Origin: Cerasibacillus terrae | GTDB lineage: Bacteria; Bacillota; Bacilli; Bacillales; Amphibacillaceae | Reading direction: 5' to 3' | Assembly: GCF_008039555.1 (NCBI RefSeq) | Contig: NZ_VDUW01000001.1 | Location: 434,001-498,000, forward strand | Length of the DNA stretch: 64,000 bases | Part shown: positions 26,177 through 36,611 of the stretch, in pieces | How positions within the stretch are numbered: position 1 is the first letter of the stretch | Layout of the letters: every line of letters begins with the position of its first letter | Translations under genes and position numbers: made by a program | The notes under the pieces: model-generated | The model's database searches: none | Told to the model about the DNA's origin: nothing | Seen by the model: only the letters and a program-made list of their open reading frames with translations

Positions 26177-26755
26177 TTATTGGAATTTATCCATCAGTTG
26201 TTGTATTGCTTCTTTTTCAAAAATTGGTTTTCCGTATTCCATCAAACGATGGGATGTTAGAATGCTGGGTGCTGCATATTCAGACAAAATTGCGATAATA
26301 TCATCCTTATTATTTCCCTTTAAATCAGATTCTTGTAATAAAAAATAATACTGATCATTCATATGAAATACCTTACCACCAACAATTGACAAATTAGCGA
26401 GATGTGGTGAAACATGAATTAAATGTTCAAAGTCAACAAAGGAGAAATTCAATTCTGTACTTTCATCAAGCGTCACTTTCATTTCAATATAATCTTCTTC
26501 CCAATCTAAACTCTTTGCCTCCTGTGTAACCATGATATGCATTCCCTGTGCCTGCATTAGATGCACTTGCACAACAAGCTCACCTTCAAGTTCAAAGTCT
26601 AACTCGGAACTTGCTTCATACATCATGTCACTAAAAAGGTTGCGAATTTTTGAAGCATCATACCATAAATCATCTTTTGTAAAACCTCGGTCTATCAGAT
26701 CATCAAACGTTAAAAATATTGTAAACTGGTTAGGTGATACTCTTTCAATTCTCAT
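26177..26755 (-). CDS. mecB: MecA-paralogue adaptor YpbH (MecB)
   Basis: YpbH (192 residues) is a ClpC adaptor related to MecA, delivering proteins to the ClpCP protease. The N-terminal MRIERVSPNQFTIFLTFDDL and the directive RGFTKDDLWYD are characteristic. The C-terminal domain (about 105-190) is the ClpC-binding part (ATPase-activating, family knowledge). The ATG at 26755 has GGAGGG; the upstream GTG overlaps it. Position near gudB and the ypb genes fits B. subtilis ypbH and distinguishes it from mecA. Confidence 0.88.
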   Translation of the reverse strand: MRIERVSPNQFTIFLTFDDLIDRGFTKDDLWYDASKIRNLFSDMMYEASSELDFELEGELVVQVHLMQAQGMHIMVTQEAKSLDWEEDYIEMKVTLDESTELNFSFVDFEHLIHVSPHLANLSIVGGKVFHMNDQYYFLLQESDLKGNNKDDIIAILSEYAAPSILTSHRLMEYGKPIFEKEAIQQLMDKFQ

Positions 26756-27156
26756 ACATAGCACCCTCCTTTAACCTAACTACATTTCTGTTTTTATCTA
26801 AAAACCATATAAATTTCTTTATTTGTTATATTATATGCTATTTAATTTTATTTGAATAGTATTTCAAAAATGATAATATTTTATTTCTTTCCAGTCAAAA
26901 TAAAATTGGACTTTTCGTTCATGTATTTTAAATAAAGTTTCGGGAGCATCATTACAATTATTTAGATGTACTATTAAAATCATTATGTTGAATACCTCAT
27001 TTTATGTTTGTCAAACTTAAAAGCTGTACCTATTTTAATAAAGTAAGAACACGTAATGCCTATGTATGTAAAGAAATTTATTTTAGGTAAGGATGAAGCA
27101 AATCCGTTATAGGTGATTGAAAGCCCCCCTTAAAACACAGCCAATAGAACTACATA
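26756..27156. other. Gene-free stretch upstream of mecB
   Basis: This 400-base, very AT-rich gap holds no convincing gene. In B. subtilis ypbG and ypbF lie here, so it probably marks their loss. On the minus strand TATAAT about 85 bases before the mecB start could be a -10 element, but no good -35 box accompanies it. A 39-codon frame at 26864-26983 has no ribosome site. Confidence 0.5.
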
Positions 27157-27417
27157 TTAATTAACTAGAAAATAAGTTAAAAATACAACTAATAACACGA
27201 AAAAAACAAATACAAGCCGTAGTAAAGGTTTACTTAGTTTTAAATAGGTTTTTGTATGTTTTTGGTGAACGACACTTCTTGGTGGTAAATTTAACACATC
27301 TATCTCTCGTTCTTTGGAATCGTGTGATAATTGTTCGGTTGTTCCTTCATTCTTATCCACTAAATTTCTTAATGTTGTTGCTTGATCATTTGATATGGAA
27401 TCTACCACTAGATACAC
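27157..27417 (-). CDS. YpbE-like single-pass membrane protein without LysM domain
   Basis: The 86-residue protein has a polar N-terminus with LNLPPRSVVHQKHTKTY at about 46-62 and one C-terminal membrane helix (about 67-85, LVFVFFVLLVVFLTYFLV). This layout resembles the N-terminal part of YpbE, a LysM protein encoded between ypbD and ypbF in B. subtilis, but the chain ends right after the helix. It lies immediately downstream of the CPBP gene (stop and start adjacent). It is either a truncated ypbE or an unrelated small protein. Confidence 0.5.
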   Translation of the reverse strand: MYLVVDSISNDQATTLRNLVDKNEGTTEQLSHDSKEREIDVLNLPPRSVVHQKHTKTYLKLSKPLLRLVFVFFVLLVVFLTYFLVN

Positions 27418-27984
27418 CTACCTTTTAAAATGAATAATCATTCCTAATAAAAAGTCAACAATAAAATGAGTCACTATTACAGTATATAAATTACCTGTTG
27501 CTTCATAAAGAAACCCTAGAAGAAAACTTGTAACGATAACAGAAATAAGTAACACAGGTTTGTTTAAATAGCGAAAATGAACAAGAATAAAGATGACACT
27601 TGCACTAAAAAAACCAAAAACTGTTTGTAAGACACCTCGAAATAAAAGTTCCTCCGCTATTGCAATAAACCACGTATATAAAAAAATTTCCCCAAGTGAA
27701 AGAACCTTAAAAATTCGTTCATTTATTCCACCATCATCCAACCATTTTTTAGGTAGAAAAAGCATGAGAAATATATCAACTAAAACAATTATAAAGCCTG
27801 GAATAACGCCATAAATGAATATTTCGTTTACATCCCAGTAAAACAAAGTCAACCAATCAGAGAAATATTGAAATAAAATAAAACTTAATCCAAATGCGAT
27901 AAGAAGAATGAAAGTTTGACTTAATAATAAAGACTTCTTAACTTCCTGATCAGTTAGTTGTTTTAATAATTCACTTTGCTTCAT
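27418..27984 (-). CDS. ypbD: CPBP-family intramembrane metalloprotease YpbD
   Basis: YpbD (188 residues) belongs to the CPBP (CaaX protease and bacteriocin-processing, ABI) family of membrane proteases. Several membrane helices are visible. The EExxxR-like signature is IAEELLFRGVLQTVFGF near residue 111, and the later histidine motifs are VHFRYLN near 135 and VTHFIVDFLLG near 172. The ATG at 27984 has GGTGA upstream and overlaps the recQ end by 14 bases, which suggests translational coupling. The substrate is unknown. Confidence 0.88.
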   Translation of the reverse strand: MKQSELLKQLTDQEVKKSLLLSQTFILLIAFGLSFILFQYFSDWLTLFYWDVNEIFIYGVIPGFIIVLVDIFLMLFLPKKWLDDGGINERIFKVLSLGEIFLYTWFIAIAEELLFRGVLQTVFGFFSASVIFILVHFRYLNKPVLLISVIVTSFLLGFLYEATGNLYTVIVTHFIVDFLLGMIIHFKR

Positions 27985-29521
27985 TTTCATCACCGATAAG
28001 GAATAGTTGCTGTAATTTTTCTTGCCAAGATGTAGGTTGATTATGATGGCTTGTTTGGATATCTGGTTTCCATTGTTCTACTGTAAAACCACAATTGCTA
28101 CAGCAGTAATCTTCTGGCTTCGTAAATGTCGATTGAAATGGTTGATATAAAGCTTCACGCAAACAATTTTCCTCATGAATCCATCTTAACATTTCATGTA
28201 ACTTACTTTCTTTCATTCGGGTTCTCTCTTGAATGTTGTCCACTATCTGTTGATATGCCTCTTTCCACTTACCTTTATCATAGATAATCTTATTATCTCT
28301 AATGATATCATGTTTTTCAAACTGTGCATGCATAAATCTCCATTGTATTTCATTTATTTGAAATAATTGTTCTATTTGCTCTTCCGTTAAAGAAAATATA
28401 TTACTTTCTTTTTGTAAAGTATATAAAACACGAAATGCGTTCTGAATGATTTCTATACTCGGTAATTCATTTTGGATGATTTGTTTTGGTATAAAAAAGT
28501 CTTTGTCAGAGTATAGTAATATACTTAAACTTGTTTTGCCGTCCCTTCCCGCTCTACCTGCTTCTTGAACAAATGATTCAATTTGTGTCGGCAAATGGTA
28601 ATGGATAATCAAACGGATGTTACTTTTATCAATTCCCATACCAAAAGCACTTGTACAACAAATGACTTGTAGTTGATCATTCATAAACTGTTGTTGAATT
28701 GCTACTCTATCCATTGGTTCCATTCCTCCGTGATAAAATGCAACCCTTAATTCAGGTATTTCATAAGCAAGTGTTTGTGCCATCCATTCGGCTGTATTTC
28801 TACTAGAAAAGTAAATAAGTGTAGGTAATTTATAAATAGTTAATAGATGGATAATACTTGCTAGTTTTTCTTCGTGTTCATTTACCTTCCTGATCGAAAA
28901 GATAAGATTTTTTCGATCGATTGGATAAATATGCTTGTTCATCTCTGGTTTATTTAATGATTTCATAATATCCTGTTGCACCATTGGAGTTGCTGTTGCA
29001 CTAAGTGCTAATACTGGAGGATTATGTATAATTTGAATTGTTTCTTTTAATTTCATGTAATCTGGTCTAAATTCATGCCCCCATTGAGAAATACAATGTG
29101 CTTCATCAATAACAAAGAGACTGATATTCATTTTTTTAAGATAGAATACAAATTGCTCTTGCTGTAAAAGTTCAGGTGAAACATATACAAGGCGATATTG
29201 ATGTAATCTTTGATATATTTGCTGCCGTTCTATAGGTGTTAAAAAGCTATTTAAAGCGATAACTTGTTTAAAGTGCTTTGCTTTCAATTGTTTCACTTGA
29301 TCCATCATTAAAGCAATTAAAGGAGAAACAACAATGACTGTTCCTGGTAAGAGCAATGCAGGAAGCTGGTAACAAATTGATTTTCCTGATCCTGTTGGTA
29401 ATATTCCCAGAACATCTTTTCCTTGTAATACATCCTCAATTATTTCTCGTTGTCCTTTACGAAATGAGTCATAATTAAAATATTTTTTTAGCTTTTTTTC
29501 TAAAGCACCTGTTGTATTCAA
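27971..29521 (-). CDS. recS: RecQ-family ATP-dependent DNA helicase (RecS/YpbC type)
   Basis: This 516-residue 3'-5' DNA helicase is the short RecQ paralogue found next to ypbB. Helicase motifs are all visible: I (GILPTGSGKSICYQLP), II (DEAHCISQWGHEFRPDY), III (ALSATAT), and VI (QEAGRAGRDG). A zinc-binding-like CCSNCGF segment lies near the C-terminus, but no HRDC domain follows, which distinguishes it from full-length RecQ. The start is probably TTG at 29521, after GGGAGGTGG; a longer ATG start six codons upstream contains that site. It functions in repair of stalled forks (family knowledge). Confidence 0.9.
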   Translation of the reverse strand: MNTTGALEKKLKKYFNYDSFRKGQREIIEDVLQGKDVLGILPTGSGKSICYQLPALLLPGTVIVVSPLIALMMDQVKQLKAKHFKQVIALNSFLTPIERQQIYQRLHQYRLVYVSPELLQQEQFVFYLKKMNISLFVIDEAHCISQWGHEFRPDYMKLKETIQIIHNPPVLALSATATPMVQQDIMKSLNKPEMNKHIYPIDRKNLIFSIRKVNEHEEKLASIIHLLTIYKLPTLIYFSSRNTAEWMAQTLAYEIPELRVAFYHGGMEPMDRVAIQQQFMNDQLQVICCTSAFGMGIDKSNIRLIIHYHLPTQIESFVQEAGRAGRDGKTSLSILLYSDKDFFIPKQIIQNELPSIEIIQNAFRVLYTLQKESNIFSLTEEQIEQLFQINEIQWRFMHAQFEKHDIIRDNKIIYDKGKWKEAYQQIVDNIQERTRMKESKLHEMLRWIHEENCLREALYQPFQSTFTKPEDYCCSNCGFTVEQWKPDIQTSHHNQPTSWQEKLQQLFLIGDENEAK

Positions 29522-29539
29522 TCTATCACCACCTCCCAT

Positions 29540-30586
29540 TTACTTGGTTAGTTTCGTTAATATAAGTCGAATTTGAAAATAGCTAATTTGTTCATTAACT
29601 TTTTCCTTAATATCTTTTAATTTGTATGATTTTGTTCTTTGAATTGCATCTGTAATTATTATTTGTTCTTCTTCAGAAACATAACTTTCAAAGGGAAAAT
29701 ATGGATCATACAATGAAATTTCCACAATATGATCTTCCACTGTATTTATTCGTAATTTCCTTAATTTTGCAATTTCGTCTAACGAAGAGCCTTTTCGTAA
29801 TAATTGATTTGTTTTATTTGCTGATAGAGAAATCGGAAGACGTTCTGATGGTAATTCTACAAATAATGACAAAAGATTATATTTAAATTTTTCCCTTTCT
29901 AACTCAGACAAAATGTGATGAGTCATTCCAACGAATAGTATGTTAATATCATCAACAGATAATTGATATTTAGCAGCTAATTGCTGTGTGCTTAAACCAT
30001 AATTTTTATAACCTGATAATCGATCAACAAACATATTAGATAATTCTTCGGGTATGGTTTTTAAAAGAAGCTTTAATTCTTTAAAAAGATTCTTTTTAAC
30101 TTTTTTCTGATATGGACGTACTTTTTTATAGAATATTTTTACCCAAGCTGTTATCTCCTTTTCATCATTAATAGGTATAAATGAAAAGAATTCCTCATTA
30201 CTATTAATGATTGTTTGAATAAATAGTAATAAACGTTTGAAAAATATATCAGCTGTTTTAGCATATTTTATTCCATTTAATGCTTGAAAACAAAAATGGC
30301 TTTGTTGTGTTTGTAACCATTTTTCTCCCGCATCTGTAATATCAAATACATTATCATTATTTACAATTGTTAAATAGCCGTTTTTAACCAGTTTAGTTAA
30401 TTTTTGTTGGAACACTACTTTACTTAAATTTGGATAGATAGAATAAAAGGATTCAAGTTCAAAGATTTTAGCATCTTGTAATGTTTGAATAGATTTTCTT
30501 CCATTTAATAAATGATAAATTGCAGAACTTGTCCGAGATTGACCAATTTTTTTTGTACTGTATAAAATAATACTATCAAAATACAT
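29540..30586 (-). CDS. ypbB: YpbB, helix-turn-helix protein coupled to recQ
   Basis: YpbB (348 residues) is the invariable upstream partner of the short recQ gene in Firmicutes. The N-terminus resembles a winged-helix domain (SAIYHLLNGRKSIQTLQDA). The C-terminus carries a helix-turn-helix-like segment (GSSLDEIAKLRKLRINTVEDHIVE) of the type found at the end of helicases. It probably assists RecS on DNA. The second ATG fits better to the GGATGAG ribosome site. The next gene starts directly after its stop. Confidence 0.85.
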   Translation of the reverse strand: MYFDSIILYSTKKIGQSRTSSAIYHLLNGRKSIQTLQDAKIFELESFYSIYPNLSKVVFQQKLTKLVKNGYLTIVNNDNVFDITDAGEKWLQTQQSHFCFQALNGIKYAKTADIFFKRLLLFIQTIINSNEEFFSFIPINDEKEITAWVKIFYKKVRPYQKKVKKNLFKELKLLLKTIPEELSNMFVDRLSGYKNYGLSTQQLAAKYQLSVDDINILFVGMTHHILSELEREKFKYNLLSLFVELPSERLPISLSANKTNQLLRKGSSLDEIAKLRKLRINTVEDHIVEISLYDPYFPFESYVSEEEQIIITDAIQRTKSYKLKDIKEKVNEQISYFQIRLILTKLTK

Positions 30587-30802
30587 GGTGCTCATCCTTT
30601 TTTTCTTAATCTTCGCTACACTACTAAAACCATCTTAAAAATAGTATATTTTTTAAAAATTAACAATTCATAGTTGTTTCATTGAAAGCCTGAATTTATG
30701 TGAATCATATTGAATTTGAAAGTTTCTCCCTATAAAATATAAATAAGAGATTTTACGAAGCAAAGGAATTAGGTGTTTGACATATTTTGGGGGTCGTTAA
30801 TT

Positions 30803-31060
30803 ATGCGTATATATACAATGGTTGATAAGGAAACCTGTATTGCTTGTGGTGTTTGTGGGGCTGCCTGTCCAGATGTATTTGATTATGATGAGGAAGGTAT
30901 TTCACAATCCATTTTAGATAATAATTCAGGAGACATGCTCGTTCCTACATCATTTATTGATGATGTACTCGATGCTTATGATGCATGCCCTAGTGAGTCT
31001 ATTAAAGTTTCCAAGCAACCATTTCATAGTAATCCAAATATAAGTGAACCAAGCAAATGA
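30803..31060 (+). CDS. fer: Ferredoxin, 4Fe-4S type
   Basis: Fer (85 residues) is a small electron carrier with one 4Fe-4S cluster bound by CIACGVC and a distal CPSESIKV cysteine near residue 62. An extra cysteine lies four residues after the first group (GAACPDVF), where B. subtilis has alanine. The start is the ATG at 30803, after a GGGGG site; upstream codons in the same frame are not used. It faces ypbB and is convergent with resE, exactly as in B. subtilis. Confidence 0.93.
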   Translation: MRIYTMVDKETCIACGVCGAACPDVFDYDEEGISQSILDNNSGDMLVPTSFIDDVLDAYDACPSESIKVSKQPFHSNPNISEPSK

Positions 31061-31067
31061 AACTTAT

Positions 31068-31107
31068 TATTCCCTCCAAGAGTATAGACTAACTTGGAGG
31101 GAATCAT
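31068..31107. terminator. Bidirectional terminator between fer and resE
   Basis: CCCTCCAAG and CTTGGAGGG form a nine-pair GC-rich stem. It ends both the fer transcript (plus) and the res operon transcript (minus); its T tracts are short. Confidence 0.75.
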
Positions 31108-31108
31108 T

Positions 31109-32884
31109 TTACTCTTCCATTTTCTTGGAAGGAATTTTAAAGGAAAATGTTGTTCCTTGATTTAGTTTACTTTTAACAGTAATCGTTCCTTGATGTGCCT
31201 TAATAATATTATTCGCGATTGATAAACCTAGTCCAGTTCCTTTTTTATTATCTTTTCGTGTTCTTGATTTATCTGCTTTATAAAACCGCTCAAACACGAA
31301 CGGCAAGTCTTCCTCTGGTATCCCACTTCCAGTATCTTGCACAGAAACTTCTAATGTTTTACCGTGATAAATCACATCGACAGTTACAAAACCACCTTCA
31401 CTGGTGTGCCTTATTGCATTGTCAATTAAGTTGGTAAGAACTTGTTCAATACGGTCAACATCAAAATAAGCAATTTCAACAGATATATCTTTTTTCACTT
31501 TAAGGTCAATTTGGTTATCGTCTGATACCCCTCTAAATTTACGTAAAATACGAGAAATATATTCATCTATATAGACTGGCTCTATCTTCAATTGAATATG
31601 ACCAGCTTCCATTCGTGCTAAATCAAGTAATTCGTTTACCAACCTACTTAGCCTTAAGGATTCCTCATAAATAATTTGTGCTAATTCATTTTTTTCCTCT
31701 TTTGTTTCTGCAATATCATCAACAATTGCCTCACTATATCCTTGAAGCATGGAAATTGGTGTTCTTAATTCATGGGAAACATTTGCAATAAAGTCTTTTC
31801 TTAATTTATCTAGGCGTCTTTCTTCTGTCATATCTCGAATAACAGCTACAGCTCCACGAACATAGGATTGATCATATAAAGGAGTCATGATCATTACCCA
31901 ACTTCTTCCTTGTAAACTAATTTCTTTTAGAACTTCTTTTTCACCTTGGATAACTTCCTCTAGTACATCATTTAGTTCAACCGGCAATAGAAGATGATTT
32001 GTTTGTTCTGGATAATTATACTCAAAAAACCAATCATCAAAAAACCTTTCTGCTGGTGGATTCGTAACAATCATTTCACCATTACGACTCAATGTAACGA
32101 CACCATCCGCCATAGAACTTAGTATGCTTGATAATTGTTCTTTTTCTTGACGCAAAGCATTAATATGAAATTTTAACTGTCTACCCATGCGATTAAATGC
32201 CATTGCTAGTTCCCCAATTTCATCATGGGTCAGTATAGGTACTTTTGTATTAAATTCTCCTCTTGTTAGATCAAATGCAGCTTCTCTCATTTTGATTAAA
32301 GGTGATGTAATACGAGTTGATAAAAAAAAGGCGAAAATAGTTGTAAGAATAATCGCTATACCTGCAGCTAAAACTATTATTTTTGTCGTTTCTTGCTTCG
32401 TCTGATCCATAATAGCTAACGATTGATAAATAAAAACCGCGGTATCATTATCATTTGTCGTCGTACCAACCAAAAATGCTCCCATATCATGATCAGGTAA
32501 TTTCACCTGTTTTTTTACTTTTTGTTTATCTGTCAACAATTCTTTTTTATTTGCCTTGTTTAAAAGCCATTCTTCACTAATTTTGCTTAAATGTTCATCA
32601 TTACTACCAGAAACCCATACGGTTTCATCAGGAAAATAAATTACAATTCGACTGGACGGATCCTTTACCCTTTCTGTTGTATCTGTAATTAAATCCTTAT
32701 CTTTATACTGCTCAGCCATGACTGATACTTTTGTGGCTGTTTGTAACATATCTTTTTCTGCCTCTTCTGTATGGAAATTCTCGAAAAACTCTAGTAATAA
32801 AATGGTTAAAATAAATAAAACAAAAGAAACTAGCAATAAAATGGTTACTGCTAGCTTACCTACAACACTACGCCAAAATTTCAT
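31109..32884 (-). CDS. resE: Redox-responsive sensor histidine kinase ResE
   Basis: ResE (591 residues) autophosphorylates and then phosphorylates ResD to switch on anaerobic and aerobic respiration genes. It has two membrane helices (about 9-31 and 167-190) enclosing an extracellular domain. A HAMP domain follows (about 188-240), then a PAS domain (about 245-360) as expected for oxygen or NO sensing. The HisKA box is FIANVSHELRTPISML near 365, and the ATP-binding N, G1 and G2 boxes (DNAIRHTSEGG, DTGSGIPEEDL, GTGLGLSI) follow. It overlaps resD by one base. Confidence 0.96.
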   Translation of the reverse strand: MKFWRSVVGKLAVTILLLVSFVLFILTILLLEFFENFHTEEAEKDMLQTATKVSVMAEQYKDKDLITDTTERVKDPSSRIVIYFPDETVWVSGSNDEHLSKISEEWLLNKANKKELLTDKQKVKKQVKLPDHDMGAFLVGTTTNDNDTAVFIYQSLAIMDQTKQETTKIIVLAAGIAIILTTIFAFFLSTRITSPLIKMREAAFDLTRGEFNTKVPILTHDEIGELAMAFNRMGRQLKFHINALRQEKEQLSSILSSMADGVVTLSRNGEMIVTNPPAERFFDDWFFEYNYPEQTNHLLLPVELNDVLEEVIQGEKEVLKEISLQGRSWVMIMTPLYDQSYVRGAVAVIRDMTEERRLDKLRKDFIANVSHELRTPISMLQGYSEAIVDDIAETKEEKNELAQIIYEESLRLSRLVNELLDLARMEAGHIQLKIEPVYIDEYISRILRKFRGVSDDNQIDLKVKKDISVEIAYFDVDRIEQVLTNLIDNAIRHTSEGGFVTVDVIYHGKTLEVSVQDTGSGIPEEDLPFVFERFYKADKSRTRKDNKKGTGLGLSIANNIIKAHQGTITVKSKLNQGTTFSFKIPSKKMEE

Positions 32885-33600
32885 TAATCATCATCTACCT
32901 CAAATTTATATCCTACACCCCAAACGGTCCCAATCATTTTAGCAGCTTCTTTGGAAACCGAATTCAATTTTTCCCGTAATCGTTTCACATGTGTGTCTAC
33001 TGTTCGTAAATCGCCAAAAAATTCATACTGCCATACTTCTTTTAATAATTGTTCCCGATTATAAACTTTATCCGGTGATTTTGCTAAAAAACAGAGCAAT
33101 TCATATTCTTTTGGTGTTAAATTTACTTCTTCACCATTTGCTGTCACACGATGTGCATCATGGTCAATCGATAAATGCGGAAAAACTAGAATATTCCTCG
33201 CTTGAGCATCCACTTGATTATAACCACTTTGAGAGGCTCTTCTTAATATTGCCTTCACGCGTAAAACTACCTCACGTGGGCTGAAGGGCTTCACTATATA
33301 ATCATCAACCCCTACTTCAAATCCCTGTACCCGGTTTGTTTCTTCCCCTTTTGCAGTTAACATAATAACAGGTGTATTTTTTTCTTTGCGTAGTTCCTGA
33401 CAAACATCAATACCATCCATTTCTGGCATCATTATATCTAATAAAATTAAATCATAATCATTCTTTAACGCAAGTTCTAATGCTTCCGTTCCATTTTCAG
33501 CTTCTTCAATTATGAAATCTTCTCGCTCTAAATACATTTTTAATAAACGGCGGATTCTCTCTTCATCATCTACAACTAATATTTTTTTGTCTTTCCCCAT
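32884..33600 (-). CDS. resD: Response regulator ResD
   Basis: ResD (238 residues) is the OmpR-type regulator paired with ResE. The receiver domain holds VVDDEERIRRLL, the phospho-acceptor aspartate in DLILLDIMMPEMDG near residue 56, and the lysine in DDYIVKPFSPRE. The C-terminal winged helix has LTPKEYELLCFLAKSPDKVYNREQLLKEVW. In B. subtilis it activates ctaA, resA, hmp and nar genes under oxygen limitation. A ribosome site GGGGG precedes the ATG. Confidence 0.97.
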   Translation of the reverse strand: MGKDKKILVVDDEERIRRLLKMYLEREDFIIEEAENGTEALELALKNDYDLILLDIMMPEMDGIDVCQELRKEKNTPVIMLTAKGEETNRVQGFEVGVDDYIVKPFSPREVVLRVKAILRRASQSGYNQVDAQARNILVFPHLSIDHDAHRVTANGEEVNLTPKEYELLCFLAKSPDKVYNREQLLKEVWQYEFFGDLRTVDTHVKRLREKLNSVSKEAAKMIGTVWGVGYKFEVDDD

Positions 33601-33667
33601 TGTTCATCCCCCTCATAAATTCAGTCTACCATTTATAGTATAAATGAATATCACAAAAATGTATAAG

Positions 33668-33714
33668 AAAAAAACATGGCACATGCAAATTGGGTTGCTT
33701 GTGCCATGTTTTTC
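33668..33714 (-). terminator. Terminator of resABC
   Basis: ACATGGCACA and TGTGCCATGT form the base of a long stem, continued by GCA and TGC, with A and T runs at the ends. It separates resC from resD, implying that resDE also has its own promoter. Confidence 0.85.
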
Positions 33715-33738
33715 TTGTTTCATTTTTCCATTAAATTC

Positions 33739-34920
33739 TCACGCATATGAGTGCAACCCAGCTAATAATAAATTCACACCAACAAGGTTAAACATAATAA
33801 TAGCAAATCCTACAATGGATAACCATGCTGATTTTTCTCCATGCCAACCTCGCGATAAACGTAAGTGTAGAAATGCAGCATAGAAAAACCATGTTATCAA
33901 TGCCCACACTTCTTTTGGATCCCAACCCCAGAAGCGATCCCATGCGATTTGAGCCCAAATAGCAGCAAAAATCAAACCACCAAGCGTAAATAATGGGAAT
34001 CCGATTGCTACTGCACGATACGAAATTTCATCTACAAGGTCAAGATTAACCTTCTTCATAAGAGGTTGTAATGCAGCACCAATTCTTTTTCTAGCAATTA
34101 AGCGACATAGTAGATAGATAACAAGGCCAGTAATAAATGACCAAATTAATGTATTAAATTTCCGACCCGCATCTTTCCCAAGCATCCATCCTGGTGCTTC
34201 AAACCATGGTTTCATTGCATCTTCAGTCAATGCAGTACCATCATGTGGTCCAACAATTGCAGGCATCTCATAGACAGTTTCTACTTCATTTGTCCCATCT
34301 ATATATTGAAATTTCGCTTCATAGTCAATGAAATTAAAGATGACACTGATCACACTAAAACCGATAAACACAAACAATGTGAAAAGTATGATTTCCAGCC
34401 AGGTTGTTCGTTTACTTCTATTTGATTGGTCAACAAATTTAATTAAATAAATCAATCCAGCAACAAAGCTAATGGATAAAATTCCAATTGACAATGCTAC
34501 TGTTGTAACATGTATTCCAAGCCAATTACTTTGTAATGAAGGTACAAGCGGCGCAACATCACTTGGAAACATACTTGCATAAGCAATAACAATCATAGCT
34601 ACCGGTAAGGCAAATAAACCTAAAACCGTTAACCGATAAATAAAATACAAAATAATAAACGCTAACACCATTGCCATACCAAAAGCAGTTACGAATTCAA
34701 ACATATTACTTACTGGAGCATGCCCACTTGCCATCCATCTGGTAATAAAATATACAAGCTGTGCAATAAACCCAATAATTGTTAAAGTAATACCTATTTT
34801 TTCAGAGATACCCCTTTTTTGTTTTTTGCTTTTGATTGTTGCCCCAAAAAATCCTGTTGCAATCAAATAAAGAATAAATGCTGTATACAGCATCGTACTA
34901 CTAATTTCTAATAAACTCAT
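33739..34920 (-). CDS. resC: Cytochrome c biogenesis protein ResC (CcsA)
   Basis: ResC (393 residues) is the CcsA-type heme handling protein of System II, which attaches heme to apocytochrome c outside the membrane. At least eight hydrophobic helices are visible. The tryptophan-rich WWD-type motif [19 protein letters not shown] near residue 325 is diagnostic. Conserved histidines occur near 125 ([11 protein letters not shown]) and 355 ([12 protein letters not shown]). It overlaps resB by four bases. Confidence 0.95.
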   Translation of the reverse strand: MSLLEISSTMLYTAFILYLIATGFFGATIKSKKQKRGISEKIGITLTIIGFIAQLVYFITRWMASGHAPVSNMFEFVTAFGMAMVLAFIILYFIYRLTVLGLFALPVAMIVIAYASMFPSDVAPLVPSLQSNWLGIHVTTVALSIGILSISFVAGLIYLIKFVDQSNRSKRTTWLEIILFTLFVFIGFSVISVIFNFIDYEAKFQYIDGTNEVETVYEMPAIVGPHDGTALTEDAMKPWFEAPGWMLGKDAGRKFNTLIWSFITGLVIYLLCRLIARKRIGAALQPLMKKVNLDLVDEISYRAVAIGFPLFTLGGLIFAAIWAQIAWDRFWGWDPKEVWALITWFFYAAFLHLRLSRGWHGEKSAWLSIVGFAIIMFNLVGVNLLLAGLHSYA

Positions 34921-36587
34921 GATTTTCCTCCTTTTTTCTTAACTTCTTCTTCTAACTCTTGTTGATCTTCAACAAGATTAATTTTTGTATCAGTAATAGC
35001 TTTTTCGATATTTTGTTTTAGACCATGCCAATTTTTATTTGTATGTGCAGCTAGGAGGACATTTTTTCCCTTTGGATGAATCCATACACGACGATGCTGC
35101 CAGTACATTCCTTGAATAACACCAATCATGAAGATTGCAGCACCTATTATAAATAATGGTAATGTATAATCTTTACGTACAGTTAACCCACTAACATCGC
35201 GCATAGAAAAATCAGCAATTCCTAATTTGTATTGATTTTCATTTGTTGGATCAATATTTCTTCCGATACCTACAAAGCTTACTTCAGGTTTGTTCTCTTC
35301 AGGTGGATATATTAAAAAGACAAATGCAGGGTTTCTCGGAAATTTAGTTTTTGATCTAGGTTCTCCCTTATCCAATTCATAGTCTGGGTAGTATTGATCA
35401 ATTTGTACACGAAGACCATTATCCAATTCATACGTTTGATCTGGTTTTGTTAAATCAACCGTAAATGTGCCAAGTGATTCTTTATCTGTATCATCGGTTT
35501 GATGTACTTTAAAGGACATCGTATCAAATTCGTCTAACTGATATCCTGCCTGATATAGTGTATACCCATCAAATTTTAAAGGGTTATTCATTTTTATTTC
35601 AGCTTCTTTAATCACTTCAAGTTCAGGTTCAGCCCCAACAACAGATTCTTCTTTCTTTTTATAAATAATGGCGTTCGTCTGGTAGTTTTTCGCAACAGCT
35701 TCCCCTTGCATTTCCAGTGCATCTTTATAAATTTCTCCATCGCTTTCATCATATATTTCTAAAATGAATTCTTTATTCTCAATATAATATTCACCTTTTG
35801 TTCCGGGAATAACGGTTTGTTGACCTTCCCTGACCCAAACATATTCATCTAAAAACAATAATGGTGTTTGTCTTAACAATGCTGCAATTAAAATAATAAT
35901 AAGTCCAATATGATTTACATAAGGACCCCACCGGGAGAACCTACCTTTTTCTGCAAGAATATGTCCATTTTCTTCCGAAATTTTATATCGCTGTTTTCGA
36001 AGTCTATTCTTTACTTTTGTTATTTCATCTTCTGATACTTGTTCTGTTTCACTGAAATATCGCTGTCTTCTTATAAATGTTTCATGTCTTTTTGCTCTTT
36101 GTTTTTTTAGTGCTCGATACAAAGGAATAAATCGATCTAAACTACATATCACTAAAGAAACACCTATTAGAGCTAGTAAAATCATATACCACCATGATCC
36201 ATATAAATCATGAAAACCTAATTGATAATAAAGTTTACCTGTAGTTCCATATGTAGCTTCATAAAAGACTGCTGGATCCCTGGATATCGCTTCAGCAGGT
36301 ATGTATTGTTCTTGTGGATAAATCGTGCCTAACGCAGATGCGATTAAAGCAATAACAATTAACCAGACACCAACCTTAACAGATGAAAAGAAAGTCCATA
36401 TTTTATCAATAAATGAACTTGTATATGTTTTAGATCTACGCGCAGATCCTTCATAACGCATATTCAAAAGTTTTTTATTTTCGTTACCGTCGATATGCTG
36501 ATTACCTTCAATAGGTTTACCACAGGCTTCACAAAGAACTGTACCTAGTGGATTAACATGCCCACACTCACATTTGATTTTTTCCAT
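34917..36587 (-). CDS. resB: Cytochrome c biogenesis protein ResB (Ccs1)
   Basis: ResB (556 residues) is the Ccs1-type partner of ResC. The N-terminus holds a zinc-ribbon-like [20 protein letters not shown], which is usual for the Bacillus form. Three membrane helices lie in the first 240 residues and one near 475. The large extracellular domain lies between the last two (about 240-470). The start codon is the ATG at 36587, preceded by TTAGGAGGGG; an in-frame upstream ATG covers that site. Confidence 0.95.
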   Translation of the reverse strand: MEKIKCECGHVNPLGTVLCEACGKPIEGNQHIDGNENKKLLNMRYEGSARRSKTYTSSFIDKIWTFFSSVKVGVWLIVIALIASALGTIYPQEQYIPAEAISRDPAVFYEATYGTTGKLYYQLGFHDLYGSWWYMILLALIGVSLVICSLDRFIPLYRALKKQRAKRHETFIRRQRYFSETEQVSEDEITKVKNRLRKQRYKISEENGHILAEKGRFSRWGPYVNHIGLIIILIAALLRQTPLLFLDEYVWVREGQQTVIPGTKGEYYIENKEFILEIYDESDGEIYKDALEMQGEAVAKNYQTNAIIYKKKEESVVGAEPELEVIKEAEIKMNNPLKFDGYTLYQAGYQLDEFDTMSFKVHQTDDTDKESLGTFTVDLTKPDQTYELDNGLRVQIDQYYPDYELDKGEPRSKTKFPRNPAFVFLIYPPEENKPEVSFVGIGRNIDPTNENQYKLGIADFSMRDVSGLTVRKDYTLPLFIIGAAIFMIGVIQGMYWQHRRVWIHPKGKNVLLAAHTNKNWHGLKQNIEKAITDTKINLVEDQQELEEEVKKKGGKS

Positions 36588-36611
36588 ATTAGCCCCTCCT
36601 AACATTTAACA

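Noticed and set aside
26864..26983. 39-codon minus-strand frame upstream of mecB
   Set aside because: It has no ribosome site, its composition is that of the AT-rich gap, and it resembles no known family.
27971..28100. The recQ end considered as a truncated full-length RecQ lacking HRDC
   Set aside because: The short form next to ypbB is the normal RecS type in Bacillaceae, so absence of HRDC is not a truncation.
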